Shown here: one piece after another, positions 1 through 5,661 of the stretch
Numbering within the stretch: the first letter of the stretch is position 1
Layout of the letters: every line of letters starts with the position of its first letter
NCBI GenBank assembly: GCA_030017815.1
Contig: JASEGX010000153.1
Span: forward strand, 1-5,824
Direction: 5' to 3'
Origin: Thermodesulfobacteriota bacterium
GTDB lineage: Bacteria; Desulfobacterota; QYQD01
Length of the DNA: 5,824 nucleotides
Position numbers and translations under genes: made by a program
The notes under the pieces: generated by a model
Database searches by the model: none
The model's input: only the letters and a program-made list of their open reading frames with translations
What the model was told of the DNA's origin: nothing

Positions 1-9
1 AATCTTCAT

Positions 10-61
10 CGCTCTCTAACCTTGAACCGTGAACCTTGGAACTTTGAACCTGAGTGGTTAC
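10..61 (+). repeat. Dispersed GAACC-rich repeat, copy 1
   Basis: This 52-base stretch matches 5603-5654 at 47 of 52 positions in the same orientation, so the two copies lie near opposite ends of the window. It is built from short degenerate units around GAACC and GGAACTTTGAAC. The second copy sits in an inverted repeat whose other arm precedes it. For this copy the corresponding arm would lie outside the window. It does not code in any frame and is best read as an intergenic dispersed repeat of unknown function. Confidence 0.7.
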
Positions 62-114
62 GTTTAAGAAACATATCTTTGGATTTGGCAGGACCGGCAG
101 GGCTGCTCTTCTCA

Positions 115-468
115 TCAGTTTTTTATGTCTCTGATGAATTTATTTATTCGTTCTTTGTCCTGGTTGTTTAAATTTTCAAATTCTATTCCCATTCCCATTC
201 CTTCCCGGGGATGCCCGGTGCCTTTTTCCGGGGGACTGGTCGTGGACCAGGCGACCATTCCATGCGTCTCGATGGGTTTATGGTCGCCGGGGAGATAAAA
301 TTTTATCTCAACCACTGTTCCTATAGGGGACGGCCTGTCGGTTTCGATAAAGATGCCCCCGTCATTCAGGTTTTGGCTGAGGCTGGTAAAAATATCCGTT
401 GGGGTTGAGTAATAGATCTCAAGCCTGACCGCCTTCCTGGAGACTCGCCTTCTTTCTTTTCTGTTCAT
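115..468 (-). CDS. PilZ-domain protein, predicted cyclic-di-GMP receptor
   Basis: This is a 117-residue protein that is almost entirely one PilZ domain of the short type common in Deltaproteobacteria (TIGR02266-like). PilZ proteins bind cyclic-di-GMP in the cytoplasm and usually control motility, exopolysaccharide or development. The N-terminus is arginine-rich (residues 3-15), giving RxxxR spacing at R7/R11 and R11/R15. The second ligand motif, usually D/N-x-S-x-x-G, is present as N33-L-N35-D-G-G38, with Asn replacing Ser. The sequence then follows the expected beta-barrel pattern (GIFIET at 38-43, VVEIKFYLP at 52-60, GMVAW at 70-74, GMGIEF at 92-97) and ends in a charged helix. There is no signal peptide or membrane segment. 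The ATG start is preceded by only a weak AGAG-type ribosome site. It is divergent from recN and no partner gene is visible. Ligand binding is inferred, since the Ser to Asn change could alter affinity. Confidence 0.88.
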   Translation of the reverse strand: MNRKERRRVSRKAVRLEIYYSTPTDIFTSLSQNLNDGGIFIETDRPSPIGTVVEIKFYLPGDHKPIETHGMVAWSTTSPPEKGTGHPREGMGMGIEFENLNNQDKERINKFIRDIKN

Positions 469-487
469 ATAACTCTATGCCCTCTTT

Positions 488-593
488 CTATAGTGAATGT
501 CATTAGTCAATAGTCATTTGTCACTGGTAAAAGCGATCAATCTTCCAGGCTTAACCAATGACCAATGACTAATGACCAGTGACATGCCTATAG
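488..593. repeat. 106-bp inverted-repeat element with CTATAG ends
   Basis: The two arms, 488-528 and 554-593, are inverted copies of each other that match at about 33 of 40 positions. They flank a 25-base loop (529-553). Both ends are the palindrome CTATAG. The arms are themselves made of short degenerate AATGAC/GTCATT units. No open frame crosses it, so it looks like a non-coding, MITE-like or REP-like element. It sits just upstream of the PilZ gene start (468, minus strand) and could form a hairpin in a transcript reading either way. Its left end shares CTATAGTGAA with the outer end of the element at 682-809. Confidence 0.75.
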
Positions 594-644
594 GTATCTT
601 ATCGGAAATTAAACCCATTTTCCAAAATTTAGGCAGAGAGAGGA

Positions 645-672
645 TTGCAATCTTGAATGAAATATGTATGAT
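645..672 (+). promoter_or_regulatory. Candidate sigma-70-type promoter for recN
   Basis: TTGCAA (645-650) and TATGAT (667-672) are separated by 16 bases, matching the -35 and -10 consensus at 4 of 6 and 5 of 6 positions. Transcription starting near 680 would place the whole nested palindrome (682-809) in the recN leader. No LexA-type operator was recognised nearby. This is a pattern match only. Confidence 0.3.
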
Positions 673-681
673 GGGATAAAA

Positions 682-809
682 CTAAAGTGAACGACCTCGA
701 AAAGTAGTCATTGCGAGGAGCGAAGCGACGTGGCAATCCCATGAGATTGCTTCACTTCGTTCGCAATGACAACTGGCGGCTGTCAACTTATTAAAGTCGT
801 TCACTATAG
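682..809. repeat. Nested palindromic element upstream of recN
   Basis: Two inverted repeats lie one inside the other. The outer ends, 682-695 and 796-809, match at 13 of 14 positions (CTATAGTGAACGAC type). Inside them, 707-770 is a second imperfect palindrome whose ends are a perfect 10-base inverted repeat, GTCATTGCGA and TCGCAATGAC. Its body (GCGAAGCGACGTGGCAAT against ATTGCTTCACTTCGT) continues the pairing with gaps. The inner sequence resembles a palindromic repeat that I recall as widespread in deltaproteobacterial and other environmental genomes. The element ends 13 bases before the recN start codon, so a recN transcript could begin with this hairpin. Confidence 0.75.
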
Positions 810-822
810 AGTACCTTCATCT

Positions 823-2505
823 ATGTTGCTTGAACTTACCATCCAGGATTTTGCCCTGATCGATAACCTCAAGATTTCGTTTGGCCCGGGCCTGAACATC
901 CTCTCTGGCGAAACCGGCGCAGGCAAGTCTATTATCATCCAGGCCATCCAGCTGGTTCTGGGGGGCCGGGGAGGCCCGCACTTGGTACGCACCGGTAAGG
1001 AGGAGGCCAGGATAGAGGCTTATTTTGAGTATCCGGAAGACAGCCGGGTGGCTCAGAAGCTAACAGACATGGGCATAGACAAAGATGAGGCCCTGATCAT
1101 CCGGCGGACTATTTCCCGTACCGGCAAGGGCCGGGTTTTTATTAACGGAACGGCCGCTACCTTGCAGATGGCCACACAGCTTGCCACTGAACTGATTTCC
1201 ATTGCCGGACAGCATGAGTATCAAGTCCTCTTACGTCCCCAAAATCATCTGGGTCTGTTGGATGCCTTCGGGGGACTGACATATCTTCGCCTGGGGGTAC
1301 AGAAGGATTACCGAAAGTGGCAGGAGCTTCGTGAACAGCGCGGGCACCTGATTGAACAGCAAAACGCCGCGGCTGCGCGTAAAGACCTTTTAGCCTTTCA
1401 GTCGCAAGAGATAAAAAAGGCGAATTTACGGATTGGTGAGGAGGAGGAACTTATTCAGGAGAAGTCTTTGTTGGCTTCGGCGGAAAAACTGCGCGAGTGG
1501 GCCCAGCGCGCCTATGATTTGCTATATGCCTCATCCGGTGCGGCGACAGAGAAACTCAGCGAGTCCAGGACACTGGGTCAATCGCTGGCCGGGATCGATA
1601 GTTCCCTGGCTCCGGTTGTGGAGGCCCTGGACGCCGCCTTTTTTCAGGTAGAGGATATAGCCTTACGGTTGAGAGATTATCTGCAGAAGATTAATAGTGA
1701 CCCGGGGAGACTGGAGGCCCTTGAAGATAGATTACAGGAGCTGTCCAGGCTTAGGAAGAAATACGGCGGAGACATTCAAAAAATCCTGGCCCTGAGCGCT
1801 GAGATGGAACAGGAGCTGGCCGGCATAGAAGGACGGCAGGAGGAACTTGCCGGCCTCGAGGCATCCGTAGCCAGGGCTGAAGAAGAAGTTATCCGGCGGG
1901 CGCTGGATTTGTCGGCTAAGCGTAAGGCCGCGGCTTCACAATTGGCAGAGGCGGTTTGTCGGGAGCTGGAATCGCTCCACATGCCCCGTACCAGATTTAT
2001 GGTTGATTTCAGACCGCTTAAGAAAGAGGTAAGGGATATTCTTTCAGAAGATGGTATCGATGAAGTTCAATTTCTCATTGCCCCGAATATCGGCGAAGAT
2101 TTAAAACCACTGGCGCAGATTGCCTCCGGAGGAGAGCTTTCCCGTATCACGCTGGCCCTGAAGAGCGTCCTGACAGAAAGGGATGGGGTAGAAGAAACTA
2201 CCATTTTTGACGAGGTTGATGCGGGTATAGGCGGCGCCGTGGCCGAGGTCCTGGGGCGCAAGCTGGGGGATCTGGCCGGCCGCCATCAGGTTATCTGTAT
2301 CACCCATCTGCCACAGATTGCCTGTTTCGCAGACAGGCACTACCGGGTAGATAAGTTGCACAAGGGAACCCGCACTGAAACCATAGTCAAGGAACTATCC
2401 GGGGAGGAACGCGTGGAAGAGATAGCGCGGATGTTGGGTGGTGTAGAGATTTCCGAAAAGACCAGGGCGCATGCCCAGGAAATGATAGAGCGGCGAAGGA
2501 GATAG
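823..2505 (+). CDS. recN: DNA repair protein RecN
   Basis: This encodes a 560-residue cytoplasmic SMC-like ATPase that acts early in recombinational repair of DNA double-strand breaks. Its length is close to the usual RecN size of about 550-575. The N-terminus (MLLELTIQDFALI) is typical of the family. The Walker A motif GETGAGKS is at residues 29-36, the AGQHE segment that contributes the Q-loop region is at 128-132, and a glutamate- and lysine-rich coiled coil fills about 160-390. The ABC signature SGGELSR is at 435-441, Walker B IFDEVD at 461-466, and HLPQIA at 495-500. All ATPase motifs are intact. The ATG at 823 was chosen over the in-frame ATG at 766, because the upstream 19 codons lie in the palindromic element and do not look like RecN. 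No strong ribosome site precedes 823. It is the first gene of a two-gene operon, with the next start 5 bases after its stop. Confidence 0.97.
   Translation: MLLELTIQDFALIDNLKISFGPGLNILSGETGAGKSIIIQAIQLVLGGRGGPHLVRTGKEEARIEAYFEYPEDSRVAQKLTDMGIDKDEALIIRRTISRTGKGRVFINGTAATLQMATQLATELISIAGQHEYQVLLRPQNHLGLLDAFGGLTYLRLGVQKDYRKWQELREQRGHLIEQQNAAAARKDLLAFQSQEIKKANLRIGEEEELIQEKSLLASAEKLREWAQRAYDLLYASSGAATEKLSESRTLGQSLAGIDSSLAPVVEALDAAFFQVEDIALRLRDYLQKINSDPGRLEALEDRLQELSRLRKKYGGDIQKILALSAEMEQELAGIEGRQEELAGLEASVARAEEEVIRRALDLSAKRKAAASQLAEAVCRELESLHMPRTRFMVDFRPLKKEVRDILSEDGIDEVQFLIAPNIGEDLKPLAQIASGGELSRITLALKSVLTERDGVEETTIFDEVDAGIGGAVAEVLGRKLGDLAGRHQVICITHLPQIACFADRHYRVDKLHKGTRTETIVKELSGEERVEEIARMLGGVEISEKTRAHAQEMIERRRR
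2496..2501 (+). promoter_or_regulatory. Ribosome binding site inside the recN 3' end
   Basis: AAGGAG lies within the last recN codons, 9 bases before a TTG codon at 2511. It supports the TTG as the start of the downstream gene and suggests translational coupling with recN. Confidence 0.75.
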
Positions 2506-2510
2506 GTTTT

Positions 2511-3506
2511 TTGACCAAGATAAAGGCCCTGGCCCTTTTTTCCGGTGGTCTGGATAGCATATTGGCCTGTAAGTTAATGGAACAGCAGGGTATAGAGGTC
2601 GAGGCCTTACATTTTGTCTCATCTTTCTTTGGCCGCGGGAAGGACAGGGATTTATATCCTGAAGAGGCTTGGAGACATTATGGTATAAGGCTTTCTGTAA
2701 TAGATGTCGGGGAAAGTTTTATAGAGGTCTTAAGAAATCCACCTCACGGCTATGGGCGCTATTTTAATCCCTGCGTGGACTGCAAAATCCTGCTGCTTAC
2801 GAGGGCCAGGAGGGAATTGGCTTCGCGAGGGGCCTCGTTTCTGGTGAGCGGTGAGGTACTGGGGCAGCGGCCCATGTCCCAACGCCGGGACACACTCCGG
2901 ATAGTAGAAAGGGATGCCTCGGTTACGGGCCTGCTTTTACGTCCGCTTAGCGCGTTAAAGCTCCTGCCTACCCGGGCGGAAGAAGAGGGGGTGGTGGATC
3001 GCACCAGGCTTCTGGGCATAAGTGGCCGAGGGCGGAAAGAACAGATGGCCCTGGCCCGTGATCTGGGTATCCATTACTACCCTGCACCGGCTGGTGGGTG
3101 TGTACTCACGGACCCGGCTTTATCCCGGCGGATTAAGAATCTTTTTGTGGCCATACCGGTGATTACGGAAAACGCCTGCCTTCTCATGCAAGTCGGACGA
3201 CATTTCCTTCTTCCTGGGAAGAGTTGGCTGGTTGTGGGTAGAAACGAGGCCGAGAATGAAGAAATTAAAGGCCTCTTTCAACCGGGTGATCTGTTAATGA
3301 ATATAACCGGTGGAGCAGGGCCGACCGGTTTAGCGCGCGGGGCCGCTCCCTTTTCCGATGGGTCTCTGGCCGCCGGTATTGTGGCTGGTTATAGCCGGTT
3401 AAAGGGAGAACCAGAGGTGCAGGTTTCAATCCGCGGAGATGGGTGCGAAACAATCAGGGCCGTGCCTGCGCCATCTGATACGCTGCGTTTATATCGGCTA
3501 CCCTGA
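2511..3506 (+). CDS. PP-loop tRNA thiouridylase-like protein with NFACT-R-type domain
   Basis: This 331-residue protein is predicted to activate a tRNA uridine with ATP and replace its oxygen with sulfur. The N-terminal half is a PP-loop ATP pyrophosphatase domain related to MnmA/ThiI. It has the nucleotide-binding motif SGGLDS at 11-16, an MnmA-like NPCVDC at 86-91 giving Cys88 and Cys91, a GEVLGQRPMSQ segment at 114-124, and PAPAGGCVLTDP at 191-202 with Cys197. The cysteines are plausible sulfur carriers or metal ligands. The C-terminal third (about 228-330) contains VVGRNEAENEEIKGLFQPGDLL followed by a GGAGPTG turn, which resembles the NFACT-R RNA-binding domain; such fusions have been predicted to be RNA-thiolating enzymes. 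It differs from true MnmA in lacking the usual C-terminal domain. The start is TTG with a good ribosome site. It forms an operon with recN, with a 5-base gap. The exact target uridine cannot be told from sequence. Confidence 0.85.
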   Translation: MTKIKALALFSGGLDSILACKLMEQQGIEVEALHFVSSFFGRGKDRDLYPEEAWRHYGIRLSVIDVGESFIEVLRNPPHGYGRYFNPCVDCKILLLTRARRELASRGASFLVSGEVLGQRPMSQRRDTLRIVERDASVTGLLLRPLSALKLLPTRAEEEGVVDRTRLLGISGRGRKEQMALARDLGIHYYPAPAGGCVLTDPALSRRIKNLFVAIPVITENACLLMQVGRHFLLPGKSWLVVGRNEAENEEIKGLFQPGDLLMNITGGAGPTGLARGAAPFSDGSLAAGIVAGYSRLKGEPEVQVSIRGDGCETIRAVPAPSDTLRLYRLP

Positions 3507-3522
3507 TCCACCATCAAGACAT

Positions 3523-3607
3523 CATCTGCGGCGTTGCCTTCGATCGCTCCTCCTTGCGGCGTATTGCTCCATACGCCTCAGTCGTCGCTCCTCGGCGCCT
3601 TGCATCT
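3523..3607. repeat. Dispersed palindromic repeat between convergent genes
   Basis: This 85-base element fills half of the 181-base gap between the two convergent genes. Its centre is a perfect 7-base stem, GGCGTAT and ATACGCC (3558-3564 and 3571-3577), with a 6-base loop. The flanks pair imperfectly (ATCTGC at one end against GCATCT at the other), and TCGCTCCTC occurs twice (3544-3552 and 3585-3593). It resembles a multicopy element I recall from Geobacter-type and related deltaproteobacterial genomes. It lacks a run of T, so it is not a clear intrinsic terminator, although it could act as a 3' end structure for the recN operon. The rest of the gap shows no gene. Confidence 0.6.
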
Positions 3608-3687
3608 AATATCTTGCTGGTGTTCAGGGATACCCCATAACCTGCTGATTTTAATCTTGATAGCCAAAATAGGCGGTGGATTTGGGG

Positions 3688-5505
3688 CTATAGGGGCATG
3701 TCCTCCAAAAAAGAGAGGTTTTGTCTGATCTCCGCGGGGATGACGGCAATTTTATAATAAGCGCCTCCTTTTTTAGACCGGCCAACGCAGAGGAGGCCAT
3801 GCGACCGCAAGAGACCCAGGGGGGAGGCCGGTTTTCTTTTATCCCAGAAATATCCGTCTGTTTCTTCACCTGAAAATCCCCCTGTATCCCCCTTTTCCAA
3901 AGGGGGAATTGATGGGACCCCGTCTTTCCCCAAAGGGGGATTTAACGGATGTCCCCCTTTTTCCGAAGGGGGAGTTAATGGATTTCTCCCTTTATCAAAG
4001 GGAAATTTAGCAGATACCCCCCCTTTAGTAAAGGGGGGTGTGGGGGGATTTGGTGGATTATTTTCTTCGCCCTTTGTCCGCCGCAGGCGGATGGGTGTTT
4101 CACTACTAAAGAGGTGGATTAGTTTGTCATAAGGGTAAATCCCGCCATGGGTGTAAACTATGTTTAAAGCCTTTACCGCGGGCATAGATAGTGCGGCCAA
4201 TTTCTCCACAATACTGTTTAAGATTTTGAGGCTGGAGAGATTCTCCGCAATAATTTTAATATTCTTTCTTTTTGTGGTTTCCTGCGGGAGATCAAGATTT
4301 TTCTGAATGGCGGCCACCCACAGGGCCGGTATATTATTCAGCGCGGTGGTAAGCGAGGTATGCGGGCTAATAGGTTTTTGTTCAATCTTTTCACACCAGA
4401 CTTTCTCAATTTCCCGGGTGACGGTATCAACCACCTCTGTGGTAATGACCTGGCGATGATCCCAGCCGGGATCACCGATCAGTTTTTCAACTGTTTTCTT
4501 GTGCAGGTTGCCGGATAAGGCCTCTGCCTGTAGAATTTGTGTCATTTCTTCCATCTGTTCCAGTGTCCTGGTTAAAGCGGTTAGCTCTGTTTTTGTCCTT
4601 TTGCCCTGCTCCAGGAAGTAAACAAGCCCTTGCAGCATGACATTTACTTCAGCCAGCCTTTGAGCCAGGGTGGTTGAGGTATCCTCCCCCACCTTCTTAA
4701 TAGCCATGATAAAACGCAGGTTGTTGTCGATCACGGTCATTATTTTTTCTTTTAGCTTTTGCCTTGTAATATGATCTTTCTGGAGCAGAGGATGCCCTTT
4801 GAACCCCAGGATATCTATAAGACGATTGAAATCATAGAGACCTATCGATGACTTTTTAAAGGTAGCCAGGAGAGCGGCTAATCTGTCCCGTTCTTTTTTG
4901 CGTTTGCTGCGGGCGCACTGGAGGGGCGTCAGGCCGTCCAGTGCCGGAATTTTTTCATGAACCCAGTGCACCTCAAAGTAGCTTTTAAAGAATTCAGGCG
5001 GCAGATGGGGGGATAGGTGGTCAGGGAAGAGGGGTGAGGGGGGATTAGTTTCATTGTTCTTTGTCTGCCGCAGGCGGATGGGTGTTTCATAGGTGGTTAT
5101 CCGGTAGCGTAGATTCGGCCCGGCAACTTTTAATAGAATTTTTTGTCCCATAGCGGCGTGTGTTTTGGTTACACATTCCAGAATAAGTCTTTTGCGGCTC
5201 AGGGTTATAACCCCTAATAAGGTTTGACCGTCATCGCTTATCAGATGTGTCCTGTCCGGCCCTAACTGCCGGCGGGTCATGCCATAGGCAGGTTCGACAT
5301 CCGCTAGAGGCGGACATCTTCGACCTGGGCGAACCGGGTTGTGTATCCAAAGGATATTGGTTGCCCCATCCCCCTTTTTTTCTAATACCTTGAAATCAGG
5401 TCGGGCCCTTAATGCCTCGAGGAAATTTTCCGAATCCAGGACGTCGAAGATAACCTTGCAGATGAGGATTGGGTCCCGGTCCCCGCCGGTAGCTGTAAGC
5501 GGCAT
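3688..5505 (-). CDS. Protein of unknown function with in-frame repeat insertions
   Basis: This is an unbroken 605-codon frame that I cannot name. Residues 1-140 (DRDPILICKVIFDVLD at 9-24, LLGVITLSRKRLILE at 96-110) followed by HWVHEKIPALDGLTPLQCARS at 180-200 resemble a region often found in SEC-C-motif proteins and, more distantly, the W..P.L.G..P motif of MbcA/ParS antitoxins. No SEC-C cysteine cluster is visible. Residues about 220-440 are mainly helical and lysine-rich. The C-terminus looks like a winged helix (about 440-466 and 550-586), interrupted by a Pro/Gly/Lys-rich segment at 468-548 encoded by repeats. There is no signal peptide or membrane segment. ATG at 5505 was chosen because the DRDPILICKVIF block starts at once after it; an AAGAG lies 6 bases upstream. 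It is convergent with the recN operon and no partner is visible. A decaying gene is possible, but the frame has survived every repeat. Confidence 0.7.
   Translation of the reverse strand: MPLTATGGDRDPILICKVIFDVLDSENFLEALRARPDFKVLEKKGDGATNILWIHNPVRPGRRCPPLADVEPAYGMTRRQLGPDRTHLISDDGQTLLGVITLSRKRLILECVTKTHAAMGQKILLKVAGPNLRYRITTYETPIRLRQTKNNETNPPSPLFPDHLSPHLPPEFFKSYFEVHWVHEKIPALDGLTPLQCARSKRKKERDRLAALLATFKKSSIGLYDFNRLIDILGFKGHPLLQKDHITRQKLKEKIMTVIDNNLRFIMAIKKVGEDTSTTLAQRLAEVNVMLQGLVYFLEQGKRTKTELTALTRTLEQMEEMTQILQAEALSGNLHKKTVEKLIGDPGWDHRQVITTEVVDTVTREIEKVWCEKIEQKPISPHTSLTTALNNIPALWVAAIQKNLDLPQETTKRKNIKIIAENLSSLKILNSIVEKLAALSMPAVKALNIVYTHGGIYPYDKLIHLFSSETPIRLRRTKGEENNPPNPPTPPFTKGGVSAKFPFDKGRNPLTPPSEKGGHPLNPPLGKDGVPSIPPLEKGDTGGFSGEETDGYFWDKRKPASPLGLLRSHGLLCVGRSKKGGAYYKIAVIPAEIRQNLSFLEDMPL
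3877..4041 (-). repeat. Five tandem 33-bp hairpin units within the coding frame
   Basis: Residues 489-543 of the unknown protein divide into five 11-residue units: TPPFTKGGVSA, KFPFDKGRNPL, TPPSEKGGHPL, NPPLGKDGVPS and IPPLEKGDTGG. The DNA period is exactly 33 bases, so the frame is preserved. Most units carry a short hairpin of the type CCCCCTTT-loop-AAAGGGGG (for example 3888-3895 pairing with 3899-3906). This is the common CCCCTTT/AAAGGGG dispersed repeat that is usually intergenic. The copies have diverged from each other, which argues against a very recent expansion. It is not a CRISPR array, as there are no unique spacers between constant repeats. Confidence 0.85.
4072..4102 (-). repeat. 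31-bp palindrome-containing repeat, copy A
   Basis: This 31-base sequence recurs at 5059-5089 with one mismatch and in the same orientation. Its core TCCGCC-TGC-GGCGGA (4077-4091) is a perfect 6-base stem with a 3-base loop. On the minus strand it encodes ETPIRLRRTK at residues 469-478 of the unknown protein and leads directly into the 33-base array. Confidence 0.85.
5059..5089 (-). repeat. 31-bp palindrome-containing repeat, copy B
   Basis: It is identical to 4072-4102 at 30 of 31 positions and is read in the same frame, encoding ETPIRLRQTK at residues 140-149. The mismatch breaks one pair of the stem. As in copy A, it is followed in the protein by an Asn/Pro-rich stretch (NPPSPLF at 154-160), which suggests that both copies derive from one larger composite element, with copy B lacking the tandem hairpin units. 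Confidence 0.85.
5290..5326. repeat. Imperfect hairpin inside the 5' part of the unknown gene
   Basis: AGGTTCGACATCCGC (5290-5304) and GCGGACATCTTCGACCT (5310-5326) are imperfect inverted copies around the loop TAGAG, with a perfect inner TCCGC/GCGGA stem. It encodes part of residues 60-72 (GRRCPPLADVEP), a low-complexity interruption between two protein-like segments. It may be a third in-frame palindromic insertion, but there is no second copy in the window to prove it. Confidence 0.45.
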
Positions 5506-5552
5506 CGTGTACTCTTGCCTTCCGCAAATTAATATCTTAAATTAAGTTGTCA

Positions 5553-5654
5553 GGTTCACGGTTCAGGGTTAGCTACTTTGCGCCTTTCATATCAATCTCC
5601 GCCGCTCTCTAACCTTCAACCGTGAACCATGGAACTTTGAACTTGGGTAGTTAC
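5553..5654. repeat. GAACC-rich repeat, copy 2, in an inverted-repeat hairpin
   Basis: Positions 5603-5654 match the repeat at 10-61 (47 of 52). The arm at 5553-5573 (GGTTCACGGTT then GGGTTAGC) is an inverted copy of 5604-5628, so this copy forms a stem with a loop of about 30 bases. It lies 47 bases upstream of the unknown gene's start codon on the minus strand, and so in its probable promoter or leader region. Confidence 0.65.
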
Positions 5655-5661
5655 TGTTAAC

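Noticed and set aside
766..822. An N-terminal 19-codon extension of recN from an upstream ATG
   Set aside because: The extension lies in the palindromic element and has no ribosome site. RecN proteins begin at the MLLELTIQDFALI segment, which starts at 823.
595..822. LexA operator controlling recN
   Set aside because: I looked for CTGT-N8-ACAG and GAAC-N4-GTTC type sites and found none, so SOS control cannot be claimed from this sequence.
2101..2361. Minus-strand frames antisense to recN and the thiouridylase gene
   Set aside because: They are shadows of strongly coding plus-strand genes with intact family motifs.
3660..3691. Intrinsic terminator formed by ATAGCC and GGCTAT
   Set aside because: The stem is short and bulged, the loop is long, and no T-run follows on either strand.
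3534..3728. Plus-strand 64-codon frame between the convergent genes
   Set aside because: Most of it is translation of the palindromic repeat and of the antisense of the unknown gene's end; it has no ribosome site and no protein-like pattern.
3877..4041. CRISPR array
   Set aside because: Units are contiguous, 33 bases long and diverged, with no unique spacers. They are the CCCCTTT-type hairpin repeat.
5339..5545. Plus-strand 68-codon frame opposite the start of the unknown gene
   Set aside because: It is antisense to the protein-like N-terminus of the unknown protein and shows no ribosome site or recognisable domain.
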